This document shows positions 1-10,365 of a DNA stretch of 64,000 bases, piece after piece (positions within the stretch are counted from its first letter, which is position 1; every line of letters begins with the position of its first letter). This DNA comes from Aeromicrobium duanguangcaii (lineage in GTDB: Bacteria > Actinomycetota > Actinomycetes > Propionibacteriales > Nocardioidaceae): contig NZ_CP101990.1 of assembly GCF_024508295.1 (NCBI RefSeq), positions 1,426,001-1,490,000 of the forward strand, in the 5' to 3' direction. A model generated the notes under the pieces. It did not search any database. It saw only the letters and a program-made list of their open reading frames with translations, and was not told the DNA's origin. The position numbers were made by a program, and so were the translations under genes.

Positions 1-327
1 GTGACCACCGCGTGCGGCGCGCTCGCGAAGGCGACGGGTGTCGACTTCGAGATCCCCGACGGCGGCGAGTCCATCCCCACCGGTGCCTTCGCGACCGTGA
101 CCGCCGGCTTCTCGCTGGTGGGTGTCGTCCTCGCGGTCGCCCTGGCTCGGTGGAGTGCTCGCCCGGCCCGGCGGTTCCTGCAGATCACGGTCACGCTGAC
201 AGCGGTGTCCTTGGTCCCGCCCTTCACGGTCGGAGGGAACGGAGCCACCACGGCCACGCTGGTCGGACTGCACCTGCTCGCCGCCGCCGTCGTGATCCCG
301 GCCTTCATGCGGAGCCTGCGGGGCTGA
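1..327 (+). CDS. DUF6069-like membrane protein, 5' end cut by window
   Basis: The frame is open from the first base to a TGA at 325-327, so the 5' end probably lies outside the window; the GTG at base 1 is not necessarily the start. The 108 visible residues show three hydrophobic segments (about residues 30-50, 60-77 and 84-102). The GVD.E.PDGGE.IPTGAF stretch and the LTAVSLVPP motif resemble DUF6069 integral membrane proteins of actinobacteria. Function is unknown. The downstream aldo/keto reductase has its own leader, so the two are probably separate transcription units. Confidence 0.6.
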   Translation: MTTACGALAKATGVDFEIPDGGESIPTGAFATVTAGFSLVGVVLAVALARWSARPARRFLQITVTLTAVSLVPPFTVGGNGATTATLVGLHLLAAAVVIPAFMRSLRG

Positions 328-370
328 GAACGGCCGACTCGCACGCCGTCGCATCGGACGTAGCGTGGAG

Positions 371-398
371 ACAGGCGCCCGTCACCGCGGGCGCCTGT
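371..398. promoter_or_regulatory. Perfect 10-bp inverted repeat in leader of the aldo/keto reductase
   Basis: ACAGGCGCCC (371-380) and GGGCGCCTGT (389-398) are exact reverse complements separated by 8 nt. The element ends 17 nt before the ATG at 416 and includes none of the ribosome binding site (AGAGAGG, 402-408). A TAGCGT box at 361-366 could be its -10, which would place the hairpin at the very 5' end of the mRNA. There is no U-tract, so a simple terminator is unlikely. An operator or an mRNA-stabilising hairpin are the alternatives. Confidence 0.5.
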
Positions 399-415
399 CG
401 CAGAGAGGCCCCGCC

Positions 416-2265
<1,850 letters not shown>

Positions 2266-2388
2266 GCCCGGCCAGCGGCCCATGGCGTCAGCGTAGGTCG
2301 GCGTCACCGCAGGGGAATGGTCGTCGACGGCATCCGGTTGGAACCTGTGTCACCCGGACCAGCCGGGGTCACGCGGCGGAGGTCCGAC

Positions 2389-3033
2389 ATGTCACGAGTG
2401 GTCATCTTCGGAGGAACCGGCTACGCCGGCGGGAACATCGCGCGTGAGGCGTCGTCTCGCGGTCACGAGGTCATCTCGTACACCCGCAGCGCTCCATCAG
2501 AGCCGCTCGAGGGCGTCGAGTACCGGACCGGCTCCTTGGCCTCGCCGGAGGTCCTGGCGACCGCAGCCGCCGATGCCGACGTCCTGGTCGTGGCCGTCCA
2601 CGGCGCCGATGTCGACGGCGCCCCGCTCGTCTCCTACGTGCCGCAGCTGATCGAGGCCGCGCGCGAGAACGGCGCCCGCCTGTCGTTCGTCGGCGGCGCC
2701 GGCTCGTCCCTGGTCGCGCCCGACGGCCCGCGCCTGGTCGACACGCCGGACTTCCACGAGGACTGGAAGCCCGAGGCGCTGTCCCACGCCGAGGTGCTGG
2801 AGGCGCTGCGTCAGGCGCCTGAGGACCTCGACTGGTTCTACGTGAGCCCGGCTGCCCTGTTCGGCTCCTACTCGCCGGGCGAGACCACCGGCTCGTACCG
2901 CACCGGCGGCGACGTCCTCGTCACGAAGGAGGACGGCTCGTCGGAGATCTCGGGCAGCGACTTCGCGCTGGCGTACGTCGACGAGATCGAGAAGCCGGCG
3001 CACTCGCGTCAGCGGTTCACCGTCGGCCACTGA
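2389..3033 (+). CDS. NAD(P)-binding Rossmann-fold oxidoreductase (COG2910-like)
   Basis: A 214-residue protein with an N-terminal dinucleotide-binding motif GGTGYAGGNIA (about residues 7-17) and the NAD(P)H-binding/NmrA-like architecture of YwnB-type proteins, including the DADVLVVAVHG strand and WFYVSPAALF near the C-terminal third. The ATG at 2389 is preceded by GGCGGAGGT; the upstream in-frame ATG at 2317 lacks such a site and adds a non-conserved extension. No catalytic Tyr-Lys pair of classical SDRs is obvious, so it may be a redox sensor or an atypical reductase. Confidence 0.8.
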   Translation: MSRVVIFGGTGYAGGNIAREASSRGHEVISYTRSAPSEPLEGVEYRTGSLASPEVLATAAADADVLVVAVHGADVDGAPLVSYVPQLIEAARENGARLSFVGGAGSSLVAPDGPRLVDTPDFHEDWKPEALSHAEVLEALRQAPEDLDWFYVSPAALFGSYSPGETTGSYRTGGDVLVTKEDGSSEISGSDFALAYVDEIEKPAHSRQRFTVGH

Positions 3034-3075
3034 CGCGGGCAGCGGCGGGTCTGGTCAAGGTCCTCCGCGCAGGCT

Positions 3076-3081
3076 TACCGT
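3076..3081 (+). promoter_or_regulatory. -10 box of leaderless transcript (DUF2231 gene)
   Basis: TACCGT is followed by exactly 6 nt (GAGGAC) and then the ATG at 3088, the spacing expected when transcription starts at the start codon. Confidence 0.45.
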
Positions 3082-3087
3082 GAGGAC

Positions 3088-3624
3088 ATGGCCACGACGG
3101 CGTCTGCACGACGACTGTTCCAGGCGGTGGGTGAGAGTCCCGCCTCGGAGCGGCTCGCGGTCGCCCAGGAGAGGTTGTACCGGCCCTTGCTCGACTGGGC
3201 TCGTGACAGTCCGCTGCACACCGACGCGCTCGGTCATTCGGTGCACCCGCCGCTGACCGACGTGGTGACCGGCTGCTGGCTCAGTGCCTCCCTGCTCGAC
3301 ATCTTCGCCGGACGGGACGCCCGTGGTGCAGCGACGCTGCTGGCGGCGGCCGGGCTGGTGGCTTCGGTGCCCACGGCGCTCGCCGGGGCGGGGGACTGGA
3401 CCGAGCTCGAGGGTGACGACCGCCGGATCGGGGCCGTGCACTCCCTCGCGACCGATGTGGCGACGTTCCTGTTCGCCGGCTCCCTCATCGCGCGGTTCCG
3501 GGGACGGCACGGCCCCGGTGTCGCGCTCGGGCTGGCCGGGAACGTGGTCGTGGCGGGCGCGGGCCTGCTGGGCGGGCACTTGGCGTTGAGCCGTGGCGCG
3601 GCCGACCGCTCCGACCTCGGCTGA
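3088..3624 (+). CDS. DUF2231 membrane protein
   Basis: A 178-residue integral membrane protein. The GHSVHPPLTDVVTGCW segment (about residues 49-64) matches the His-containing signature of DUF2231, and three further hydrophobic helices follow. The conserved histidines are thought to coordinate a cofactor in related proteins, but no function is established. The transcript looks leaderless. It is separated from the downstream alcohol dehydrogenase by only 33 nt. Confidence 0.75.
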   Translation: MATTASARRLFQAVGESPASERLAVAQERLYRPLLDWARDSPLHTDALGHSVHPPLTDVVTGCWLSASLLDIFAGRDARGAATLLAAAGLVASVPTALAGAGDWTELEGDDRRIGAVHSLATDVATFLFAGSLIARFRGRHGPGVALGLAGNVVVAGAGLLGGHLALSRGAADRSDLG

Positions 3625-3657
3625 CCGTCGCTGCCGGCGCCTTGGCACGATGTGCGC

Positions 3658-4695
3658 ATGCGCGCTCTCGTCCTCGATTCCGCTCGGTCTCAGCCGGAGA
3701 TCCGCGAGGTCCCCGAGCCGACGGCCCCGGACGGTGGCGTCGTCGTCCGGGTGGTCGCCACGGGCCTGTGCCGCAGCGACTGGCACGCCTGGGCGGGCCA
3801 CGACGACGGCGTCGCCTTCCCGCACGTGCCGGGTCACGAGCTGGCCGGAGAGATCAGCGAGGTCGGTGCCGGCGTCACGCAGTGGAAGGTCGGCGACCGG
3901 GTCACGGTCCCGTTCGTGGCCGGCTGCGGCACGTGCGAGTGGTGCCTGGCCGGGGACGCGCAGGTGTGCCCGGACCAGGAGCAGCCGGGCTTCACGTACT
4001 GGGGCTCGTTCGCCGAGTACGTCGCGGTCCACGCCGCCGACACCAACCTGGTGGCGATCCCGGAGTCGGTCGACTTCGCGACGGCCGCCAGTCTGGGCTG
4101 TCGGTTCGCCACCGCGTACCGGGCGCTGGTCGGCCGGGCCCGCGTCGCCGAGGGTGAGTGGGTCACGGTGATCGGCGCCGGGGGAGTGGGCCTCAGCTCG
4201 GTCATGATCGCCCGCGCTCTGGCTGCCCGGGTGATCGCGGTGGACCGGAACGCCGAGGCACTCGCCGTCGCCGCCGAGCTCGGTGCCGAGCACACGCTCC
4301 CGGCGGACCGGCGCGACATCCCCGCAGCGGTCACCGAGCTCACCGGCGGCAGCCACGTCGCCGTGGACGCGGTCGGCAGCGAGCAGACCTGCGCCGACGC
4401 GATCCTCAGCCTGCGCCGCCGTGGTCGCCTCGCCCAGGTGGGCCTGCTGCCGGCGCTCGACGGGAACCCGCGCGTGCCGATGGGCCGCGTCATCGGCTGG
4501 GAGCTGGACGTGCTCGGCAGTCACGGCATGGCCGCGGCGGACTACCCGGGGATGATGGCGCTGATCGAGTCCGGTGCGCTGCGGCCCGACCGTCTGATCG
4601 AGCGGACGATCGGGCTCGCCGAGGCGGCGGAGCTGCTGCCGGTCTTCGACGGCGCGACGCTCGCGGGGATGACCATCATCGACCCGCGTCGCTGA
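3658..4695 (+). CDS. Zinc-dependent alcohol dehydrogenase
   Basis: A 345-residue medium-chain dehydrogenase. Catalytic-zinc ligands appear as Cys in GLCRSDWH and His-Glu in VPGHELAGE. The four structural-zinc cysteines lie in GCGTCEWCLAGDAQVC. The Rossmann glycine motif is GAGGVGLSSV. The ATG at 3658 is preferred over the GTG at 3652 because a CACGAT box lies 6 nt before it, consistent with a leaderless start. Substrate specificity cannot be assigned; the sequence lies within the threonine/alcohol dehydrogenase-like group. Confidence 0.88.
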   Translation: MRALVLDSARSQPEIREVPEPTAPDGGVVVRVVATGLCRSDWHAWAGHDDGVAFPHVPGHELAGEISEVGAGVTQWKVGDRVTVPFVAGCGTCEWCLAGDAQVCPDQEQPGFTYWGSFAEYVAVHAADTNLVAIPESVDFATAASLGCRFATAYRALVGRARVAEGEWVTVIGAGGVGLSSVMIARALAARVIAVDRNAEALAVAAELGAEHTLPADRRDIPAAVTELTGGSHVAVDAVGSEQTCADAILSLRRRGRLAQVGLLPALDGNPRVPMGRVIGWELDVLGSHGMAAADYPGMMALIESGALRPDRLIERTIGLAEAAELLPVFDGATLAGMTIIDPRR

Positions 4696-4817
4696 GGGAA
4701 CTAGGTCCGACGAACCCGCCCGAACCCCTCCGATGAGTGGTCCCGGGCGCGGCCCGACCCTGCCTACGGTGATGGGGTCCACGTCTCGGGAACCCCTCTG
4801 GAACCGGAGTGTTCGAG

Positions 4818-5921
4818 ATGCGCACCACCTTCAGAACGATCACCGCCATCGGCATCGCAGCCGGCGTGGCCCTGGGGCTGGCTCCCTCGGCGTCAGCCCA
4901 CGGCAAGCACCGCCCGCCTGCTCCCGTCACCGTCGTCGCCAGCGGCTTGGCCGGTCCCTATCAGGTCTCGTCGTCGGGTCGAGATCTGATCGTCACGGAG
5001 GCCGACGCCGGTCGCGTGATCGCGATCAACCGGCACCGGCGAGGATCGGTGAGAACACTCGTCAGCGGCTTGGGCGAAGGTGCCGCGGCGGGCGCGGTTC
5101 GGATCGGGAACCGGGTGTTCATCGCGACAGCCGAGGCGGGCGGACCTCCGGATGCTCCGCCGCGGCCGCCGTCGCCGTATCCCGGGTCCTCGGTGCTGGT
5201 GGCGTCGAAGGGTCGGATCAGCCAGTTCGCCGACCTGCTCGCGTACGAGTTGAGGAACAACCCCGACGGTCAGACGCAGTTCGGACCCGACGGGGCGCCG
5301 CTCGATGCGCTGTCCAACCCGTTCAGCCTGCTGGCCGCCCGGGGCGGGGGAGTCCTGGTGGCCGATGGCGGCGCGAACGTCGTCCTGCGGGTCAGCGCGA
5401 GCGGACGGGTGTCGACGTTCTTCGTCCCGCCGGTCGTCACGACCGGTGCGTGCGCGGGCCGACCGAACAACGACGCCGCCTCGACGGGCTGTGACCCCGT
5501 GCCGACGGGACTGGCGTACGGACCTCGCAACACGCTCTACGTCTCGACGCTCTCGGGTGAGGCACCCGGGCAAGGACGTGTCTACGTCCTCGATGCCCGT
5601 CGCGGCACCGTGAAGAAGGTCATCGGCGGCTTCACCTCGCCGACCGGCGTCGCGGTCGCTCCCGACGGAACCGTCTACGTGACCGAGGCGCTCGAGGGCC
5701 AGCCGACATCGGAGCCGGGTCCGGACTTCGATCCCTCGACCGTGGGTCAGGTCGTGAAGGTCAGCCCGCGCGGTCAGCGCACCTACGCGCAGATCACGAC
5801 GCCGACCGGCATCGTCTGGACGGGTGGAAAGCTCTACTCCACCGCCTGGTCGCTCGGCAGCTTCTTCGGCCAGTTCGGCACCGGCCAGATCGTCGCGCTG
5901 AGCCCTCGGGCGTTCCGTTGA
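4818..5921 (+). CDS. Secreted ScyD/ScyE-family beta-propeller protein
   Basis: A 367-residue protein with a Sec signal peptide (basic MRTTFR, hydrophobic core to about residue 25, cleavage after ASA). The mature part contains repeated NHL/SMP-30-like strands (LAGPYQVSSSG, NPFSLLAARGGGVLVADGG, PTGLAYGPRNTLYVST, PTGVAVAPDGTVYVTE, PTGIVWTGGKLYST), as in the ScyD/ScyE family. The ATG at 4818 has GGAG at 4806-4809; the GTG at 4809 overlaps that site. A TACGGT box at 4764-4769 may be its -10. An extracellular ligand-binding or scaffold role is likely. Homologues outside scytonemin clusters have no known job. Confidence 0.75.
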   Translation: MRTTFRTITAIGIAAGVALGLAPSASAHGKHRPPAPVTVVASGLAGPYQVSSSGRDLIVTEADAGRVIAINRHRRGSVRTLVSGLGEGAAAGAVRIGNRVFIATAEAGGPPDAPPRPPSPYPGSSVLVASKGRISQFADLLAYELRNNPDGQTQFGPDGAPLDALSNPFSLLAARGGGVLVADGGANVVLRVSASGRVSTFFVPPVVTTGACAGRPNNDAASTGCDPVPTGLAYGPRNTLYVSTLSGEAPGQGRVYVLDARRGTVKKVIGGFTSPTGVAVAPDGTVYVTEALEGQPTSEPGPDFDPSTVGQVVKVSPRGQRTYAQITTPTGIVWTGGKLYSTAWSLGSFFGQFGTGQIVALSPRAFR

Positions 5922-5936
5922 CGGGACCTCACCGAC

Positions 5937-7628
5937 TCAGCGCCGGCGGTCCCAGAGGAAGACGTCCTCACGTCGGTTGTCGTCACCGCTGACCAAGTCG
6001 GTCGCGTAGCTGGTGTAGACGATGTGGCGGCCGTTGCGGGAGGTGCGGGCGTACCAGCCGGACTGCTGGTTGCCCGCCTTCCCCGCGGCGCCCGCGCTGA
6101 TCAGTGACGAGGTGGCGGCGGGCGAGGTGCGGTCCCAGAGGAAGATGTCGCTGGCCCCGTTCTCGTCGCCGGGGGCGATGTCGCTGGCCCAGCTGACGTA
6201 CGAGACGTAGCGTCCGTCGCCCGAGATGTCGCCATGCCTCGACCGTTCGTCAGCCGCTCCGCCGCCCATCCGCCGGGAGACCAGGACGGCCGCCGTGGAG
6301 GGAGCCAGCCGGTCCCACACGAAGACGTCGTGGTGTCCGCCGGTGTGACCTGCTGAGATGTCGTCGGCGCTGCTGCTGAAGGTGATGAAGCGACCGTCGT
6401 CGGAGAGCGACTCGGCCGCGGAATCCCCGTCGGGTTGGCCACCGGTGGCGGCCCGCGAGACCAGGACGGGGCTCGTCGTCGCAGCGGACAGGTCGATCAC
6501 GTAGGCCGAGGGGGTCGCGGAGCTCTCCCTCGCCAGGAGATTGGTCGCCGACGAGGTGAAGGCGACGAACCGGCCGTTGCCGGAGATCACCGGGTTGACC
6601 GAGTCCCCGTCGGCGCTGCCACCGCCCGACGCGCGCGTCAGCACGGTGACGCCTTCGCCGCGTGTCCACAGGAACGCGTTCGACCGGCCTCCCGTGTCTT
6701 CATCGACGAGGTTGGTGGCCGAGGTGCTCCACACGACGCGGTTGCCGTCATCGGAGATGGAGGGCACTCCCGACTCGTGACTCGACGACCAGCCCGGCTG
6801 CTTCGAACTGATCAGCTGCGTGGCGTCGGGGTTCTCGCGATCCCACAGGAACACCTGGAAGTGGTCGGGACCGCGGCCACCTGCCGCCATCTCCATGGCT
6901 CTCGACCGGTACGCGATCCAGCGTCCGTCCGCCGAGATGGAGGGCGCCTCGGAGCGGCCCGATCCGTATCCCCCGCTCGGGGGACGGCTGACCCGGACGG
7001 TGGCGCCTGTCGCGTTGTTGGTCGCGTAGACGTCGCCGGCCGCCTGGGTCGCCCCGGTCACCAGGTTCGAGGAGTCGGACACGTAGGCGGTCCAGGTGCC
7101 GTCCGCGGCGACGGCCGGAAACCCTGACCCCCCGTCGGCGCCGGCGCCCGACGGCGACCGGCTGATCAGCGTCGTGCGGGGCTGGGGAGCGGGCGGCTTG
7201 GGTGCCGGCGTCGCCCTGGGCCTGGGTCGTGCCGTGACGGTGCGGGTCCTGGAGGCCTTGGCCTTCAGTCGGCCGGTCTTCGGGGCGAGGACCCGGAACT
7301 TCGTCCGGCCCGCCGCCGTGAGCGTGATCGAGAGCTTGTAGGTGCCCGTGCGCTGGGTGCGCACCGTGCGGACGGTGCGCCACTTCTTGCCGGTCTGCTT
7401 CTGGACTCTGACCTTGATGCGCTTCTTGGTGCGAGTGACCTTGCCCGACAACGAGACCTTGCTGCCGACGTGGACGGTGGTCGCCGACGTCTTGAGGCTG
7501 ACCTTCCGCTGCGGGGCCGCCTCGGCGGGCGCGGAGACGGCGATGAGGCACGTGAGGGCGACGGCGAGCGCGGCGAGGATCGCGATGGTGGTGCGAGGGA
7601 CGCTGATGGCGCGCGGAGGTCGGGTCAC
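5937..7628 (-). CDS. Secreted seven-repeat TolB-like beta-propeller protein
   Basis: A 563-residue protein starting at GTG with an N-terminal signal sequence (hydrophobic about residues 12-32, then AEA). Residues about 40-130 form a Lys/Thr-rich beta-sandwich-like region, followed by a Pro-rich linker (TPAPKPPAPQP). The rest contains seven repeats of 50-60 residues, each of the form LVSR..GG..DG.S....S.DGR.V.Y.S.ATDLV, with inter-repeat VFLWDR segments, so a closed seven-bladed PD40/WD40-like propeller is predicted. It converges on the ScyD/E gene. No catalytic motif is visible; binding to envelope or matrix is the likely role. Confidence 0.7.
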   Translation of the reverse strand: MTRPPRAISVPRTTIAILAALAVALTCLIAVSAPAEAAPQRKVSLKTSATTVHVGSKVSLSGKVTRTKKRIKVRVQKQTGKKWRTVRTVRTQRTGTYKLSITLTAAGRTKFRVLAPKTGRLKAKASRTRTVTARPRPRATPAPKPPAPQPRTTLISRSPSGAGADGGSGFPAVAADGTWTAYVSDSSNLVTGATQAAGDVYATNNATGATVRVSRPPSGGYGSGRSEAPSISADGRWIAYRSRAMEMAAGGRGPDHFQVFLWDRENPDATQLISSKQPGWSSSHESGVPSISDDGNRVVWSTSATNLVDEDTGGRSNAFLWTRGEGVTVLTRASGGGSADGDSVNPVISGNGRFVAFTSSATNLLARESSATPSAYVIDLSAATTSPVLVSRAATGGQPDGDSAAESLSDDGRFITFSSSADDISAGHTGGHHDVFVWDRLAPSTAAVLVSRRMGGGAADERSRHGDISGDGRYVSYVSWASDIAPGDENGASDIFLWDRTSPAATSSLISAGAAGKAGNQQSGWYARTSRNGRHIVYTSYATDLVSGDDNRREDVFLWDRRR

Positions 7629-7700
7629 CGGCCAAGGCTAGGGGTCCGATCACCTGCTGTCCGACGTTTGGTACAGCCGGTGGACTATTCTCCCGGATCC

Positions 7701-7791
7701 ATGACCGTGGCGGACCGGGACGAGTTCGACGGGGTGGCCCTGGCCGCCGAGCCGCGGGAGAAGTGGCGCTACTGGCAGACCTCGGCTGACG
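7701..7791 (+). pseudogene. 5' fragment of a gene, cut at the end of the sigma-factor gene
   Basis: An ATG at 7701, preceded by a TATTCT box at 7686-7691, opens a coding-like stretch of about 30 codons (MTVADRDEFDGVALAAEP at its start, ending WRYWQTSAD). Directly after it the frame runs into the 3' end of the convergent sigma gene and loses protein-like character. It looks like the promoter and N terminus of a gene whose remainder was removed. A soluble start with paired tryptophans is typical before a first membrane helix, possibly of a channel, but the family cannot be named with confidence. Confidence 0.4.
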
Positions 7792-8325
7792 TCACCGACG
7801 AATCGGAACCCTTGACATCTCCTCGTCAGGGGTGCCGTCCAGCGCGACGCGCAGGGTGTCCCGGGCCCGTTGCAGGCGCTTGCGTGCGGCCGACTCCCCG
7901 ATGCCGAGCACGGTGGCGGCGGCTCGGAGCGGCAGGTCGTCCCAATAGACGAGCCGGATCAACTCCTGGTCGTCGTCCGACAACCGATCCAGCAACTGTC
8001 GGATCAGCAGCCCCGTGTCGTCGAGCGCGGGTGCGATCGCCGACGTGGGCAGGGCCCGCAGGCGATCGCCCAAAGCGGTGCGCCGGACGATCCCGCGACG
8101 ATGGTTCGCCGCTGAACGGCGACCGATGGACAGAAGCCACCAGAACGCCTGCTCGTCGTCATCTGGCATCACGCGGACACGCCGCCACGCCGTCATGAGG
8201 GTGTCGGCGGCGACGTCCGCGGCGTCCTCGGCCGGCACTCGCCGCAGGAGGTACGCGAGCAGGCGGTCGCCATAGCGCTCGACGAGTCCTTCGAACCTGG
8301 CGGCCAACTGGTCGCGGCTGCGCAT
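7792..8325 (-). CDS. RNA polymerase sigma-70 family factor (ECF-like)
   Basis: A 177-residue protein with sigma region 2 (LVERYGDRLLAYLLRRV...DAADVAADTLMTAWRR, about residues 14-46) and region 4 (LSDDDQELIRLVYWDDLPLRAAATVLGIGESAARKRLQRAR, about residues 115-160). There is no C-terminal extension. Its ATG overlaps the TGA of the gene upstream (8325-9032) by one base, so it is translationally coupled to it. Sigma-before-regulator is the more common order, so this reversed order is unusual. The stop abuts the truncated gene at 7701-7791. Confidence 0.85.
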   Translation of the reverse strand: MRSRDQLAARFEGLVERYGDRLLAYLLRRVPAEDAADVAADTLMTAWRRVRVMPDDDEQAFWWLLSIGRRSAANHRRGIVRRTALGDRLRALPTSAIAPALDDTGLLIRQLLDRLSDDDQELIRLVYWDDLPLRAAATVLGIGESAARKRLQRARDTLRVALDGTPDEEMSRVPIRR

Positions 8326-9032
8326 CAGCGGGCCCCCGGCGCATCGCCGAACCCGTGCGAGCAGTTGGTCTCGAAGTCGCGCCGCACCGCTTCGGTGTCG
8401 GCGGGTACGGCTCCGACTCCTTCGTGCTCGACCGCGTGCACGCCCATGTCGTCGGCGGCGAAGGCAGCGGAGTCCGCGAGTCGGTCGAGCGCCGCCATGC
8501 CGGTGTCGGAATCGACCTGACCGTCGAGCATCACACGCTGCCATTGGCACCGCGCATAGAAGACGTAGGAGGCCGAGACTCCCGTCTCCTCGGCGGGAAC
8601 CGACAGCTGGGAGCCGACGGAACCGACGATGCCGCGGTCGAGGACGTAGGAGCCCTTCGACTCGAGAGCGGGGTTCGCCTTGAGCAGGCCGGCGACATGC
8701 GCCGTCGCGTCGTCCATCGTCACTCCATCGGGCAGGGGGAGCGACGAGGGGGCCAGCTTCTCGGCGACCAACCTGAGGTCCGTTGCACGCACCACATCGG
8801 TCTCGGGTGTGGAACCCGGGTCGGTGGTGCCCAGCCACGCCGTTCCGGCGCAGACCGCCGCGAGACCGCCGGCGAGCACGACGCGACGTGCGCGGCGTGT
8901 CGAGCGCAGCGGTCGACGCTCACCGTTCGTGATCGATCGGGCGGTCGCGGCCATGGCGGGACCCGCGGCGGAGGGGACCTGCACCTCCGGTGACGTCTGG
9001 CGCAGCAGGTGGTCGAGGTCGGTACTGGGCAT
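8325..9032 (-). CDS. Single-pass membrane protein, putative sigma partner
   Basis: A 235-residue protein with a soluble N terminus (DLDHLLRQTSPEVQVPSAAG), one transmembrane segment (about residues 48-68, RRVVLAGGLAAVCAGTAWLG) and an extracytoplasmic C-terminal domain with two cysteines. It lacks a recognisable HXXXCXXC zinc anti-sigma motif. The layout resembles actinobacterial proteins paired with ECF sigma factors (CU044_5270-like). AAGGAG lies 6 nt before the ATG. A TAGCGT box on the minus strand (9094-9099) may be the promoter of both genes. An anti-sigma or sensor role is inference from position. Confidence 0.55.
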   Translation of the reverse strand: MPSTDLDHLLRQTSPEVQVPSAAGPAMAATARSITNGERRPLRSTRRARRVVLAGGLAAVCAGTAWLGTTDPGSTPETDVVRATDLRLVAEKLAPSSLPLPDGVTMDDATAHVAGLLKANPALESKGSYVLDRGIVGSVGSQLSVPAEETGVSASYVFYARCQWQRVMLDGQVDSDTGMAALDRLADSAAFAADDMGVHAVEHEGVGAVPADTEAVRRDFETNCSHGFGDAPGAR

Positions 9033-9207
9033 GTGTGCTCCTTCGGGTGGTGTCCTTCAGGAAGGAAATGTCCAGACGCTCGAGAAATGTGACGCTACGC
9101 GTCCCACTCTTTCAGTCGTGCGTGAGGCGCGGCGACCTCGGGCGTGGTCATCCAGCGACATTGACCGGATCAGACTTTCGGACGGTCCGCTGACGGCGTT
9201 CCCTCTC

Positions 9208-9213
9208 TACGCT
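9208..9213 (+). promoter_or_regulatory. -10 box of leaderless transcript (histidine kinase operon)
   Basis: TACGCT is followed by 6 nt (GAGGGC) and then the GTG at 9220. This both suggests leaderless transcription and fixes the kinase start. Confidence 0.45.
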
Positions 9214-9219
9214 GAGGGC

Positions 9220-10365
9220 GTGAGCAACCTGCTGCGCTCCTTCCTGGAGGAACCCCGGCCTCCGGACCCGCCGGTGCGCCTCTGGCGCGACTGGGCGCTG
9301 GTGGCGCTCGTGGTGGTCGCTGGGGTGCTGGAGGGCGTTCTGCGCACGGACATGCCGCTACCGGTGCTGTCGGTAATCCTGGTGGTCGCACTGGCGCCGC
9401 TGCTGCTGTGGCGACGCACCCATCCGCTGGCCGTGGTGGCGACCGTCTTCGGCGTGATCGCGCTGGTCGACATCGCCTTGCTCGTGGCAGGTGCGCCGGC
9501 TCTCGACGTGAACACCTTGCTCTTCGTGCTGCTGCTGGCCTACTCCCTGTTCCGCTGGGGTTCAGGGCGCGAGGTCGTGGCGGGGCTGGCGATCATCGCC
9601 GTTCCGGCCACCCTGGCCATCGTCGTCGGCTGGACCGGGTTCGCGGAGGCGATCGGCGGGGTCGCCGTCCTGTTCTCCGCGTTCGCCCTGGGCTGGGCCG
9701 TGCGTGCCCAGCACGGGGCCCGCGAGCGATGGCTGGAACAGGTGAAGTCGCAGGAGAGGGTCCTGTTGGCCCGGGAGCTGCACGACACGGTGGCCCACCA
9801 CGTCTCGGCCATCGCCATCCACGCCCAGGCTGGACGAGTCCTCGCGGCGACCAGTCCGTCCGCGTCACTCGAAGCGCTGGAGGTGATCGAGGTGGAGGCG
9901 TCGCGGACCCTGGCCGAGATGCGGACGATGGTCCGCGTCCTGCGCAACGAGGCGCCCGCCGACTACGCGCCGCAACGCGGTGTGGCAGACCTCGAGCTGT
10001 TGTCCGGCGCCTCGCCCGCCGGGCCGCGGGTGGAGGTGACGGTCTCGGGCGACCTGGTCACCCTCCCGGCGGCGATCGACGCCGCCATCTTCCGGATCGC
10101 CCAGGAGGCGGTCACCAACGCCCTGCGGCATGCCCGGAACGCCACACTGATTGAGGTGCGCGTCATCGGCCAGCCGACGACGGTGAGCCTCGTGGTCCGC
10201 GACGACGGCGACCCGGGAGGACCCGACCCCGTGCCCGATGCGGGGTTCGGGCTCACCGGGATGATGGAACGCGCGTTGCTCCTGGGCGGCGCCTGCCAGG
10301 CCGGACCCTGCCCCCATCGTGGCTGGGCCGTCAGCGCCACCCTGCCGCGGGAGGTGCCGGCGTGA
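9220..10365 (+). CDS. Two-component sensor histidine kinase (NarL/DesK type)
   Basis: A 381-residue membrane kinase. Five or so hydrophobic helices occupy residues 25-160, then a HisKA_3 dimerisation/phosphoacceptor segment with ARELHDTVAHHVS (His188) and a C-terminal HATPase with FRIAQEAVTNALRHA (N box) and FGLTGMMERALLLGG. The GTG at 9220 is selected from the leaderless promoter; the open frame extends upstream only through the intergenic region. The stop overlaps the response regulator start by 4 nt (GTGA), so the two form a pair. The signal is unknown, probably membrane stress given the adjacent ABC exporter. Confidence 0.9.
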   Translation: MSNLLRSFLEEPRPPDPPVRLWRDWALVALVVVAGVLEGVLRTDMPLPVLSVILVVALAPLLLWRRTHPLAVVATVFGVIALVDIALLVAGAPALDVNTLLFVLLLAYSLFRWGSGREVVAGLAIIAVPATLAIVVGWTGFAEAIGGVAVLFSAFALGWAVRAQHGARERWLEQVKSQERVLLARELHDTVAHHVSAIAIHAQAGRVLAATSPSASLEALEVIEVEASRTLAEMRTMVRVLRNEAPADYAPQRGVADLELLSGASPAGPRVEVTVSGDLVTLPAAIDAAIFRIAQEAVTNALRHARNATLIEVRVIGQPTTVSLVVRDDGDPGGPDPVPDAGFGLTGMMERALLLGGACQAGPCPHRGWAVSATLPREVPA

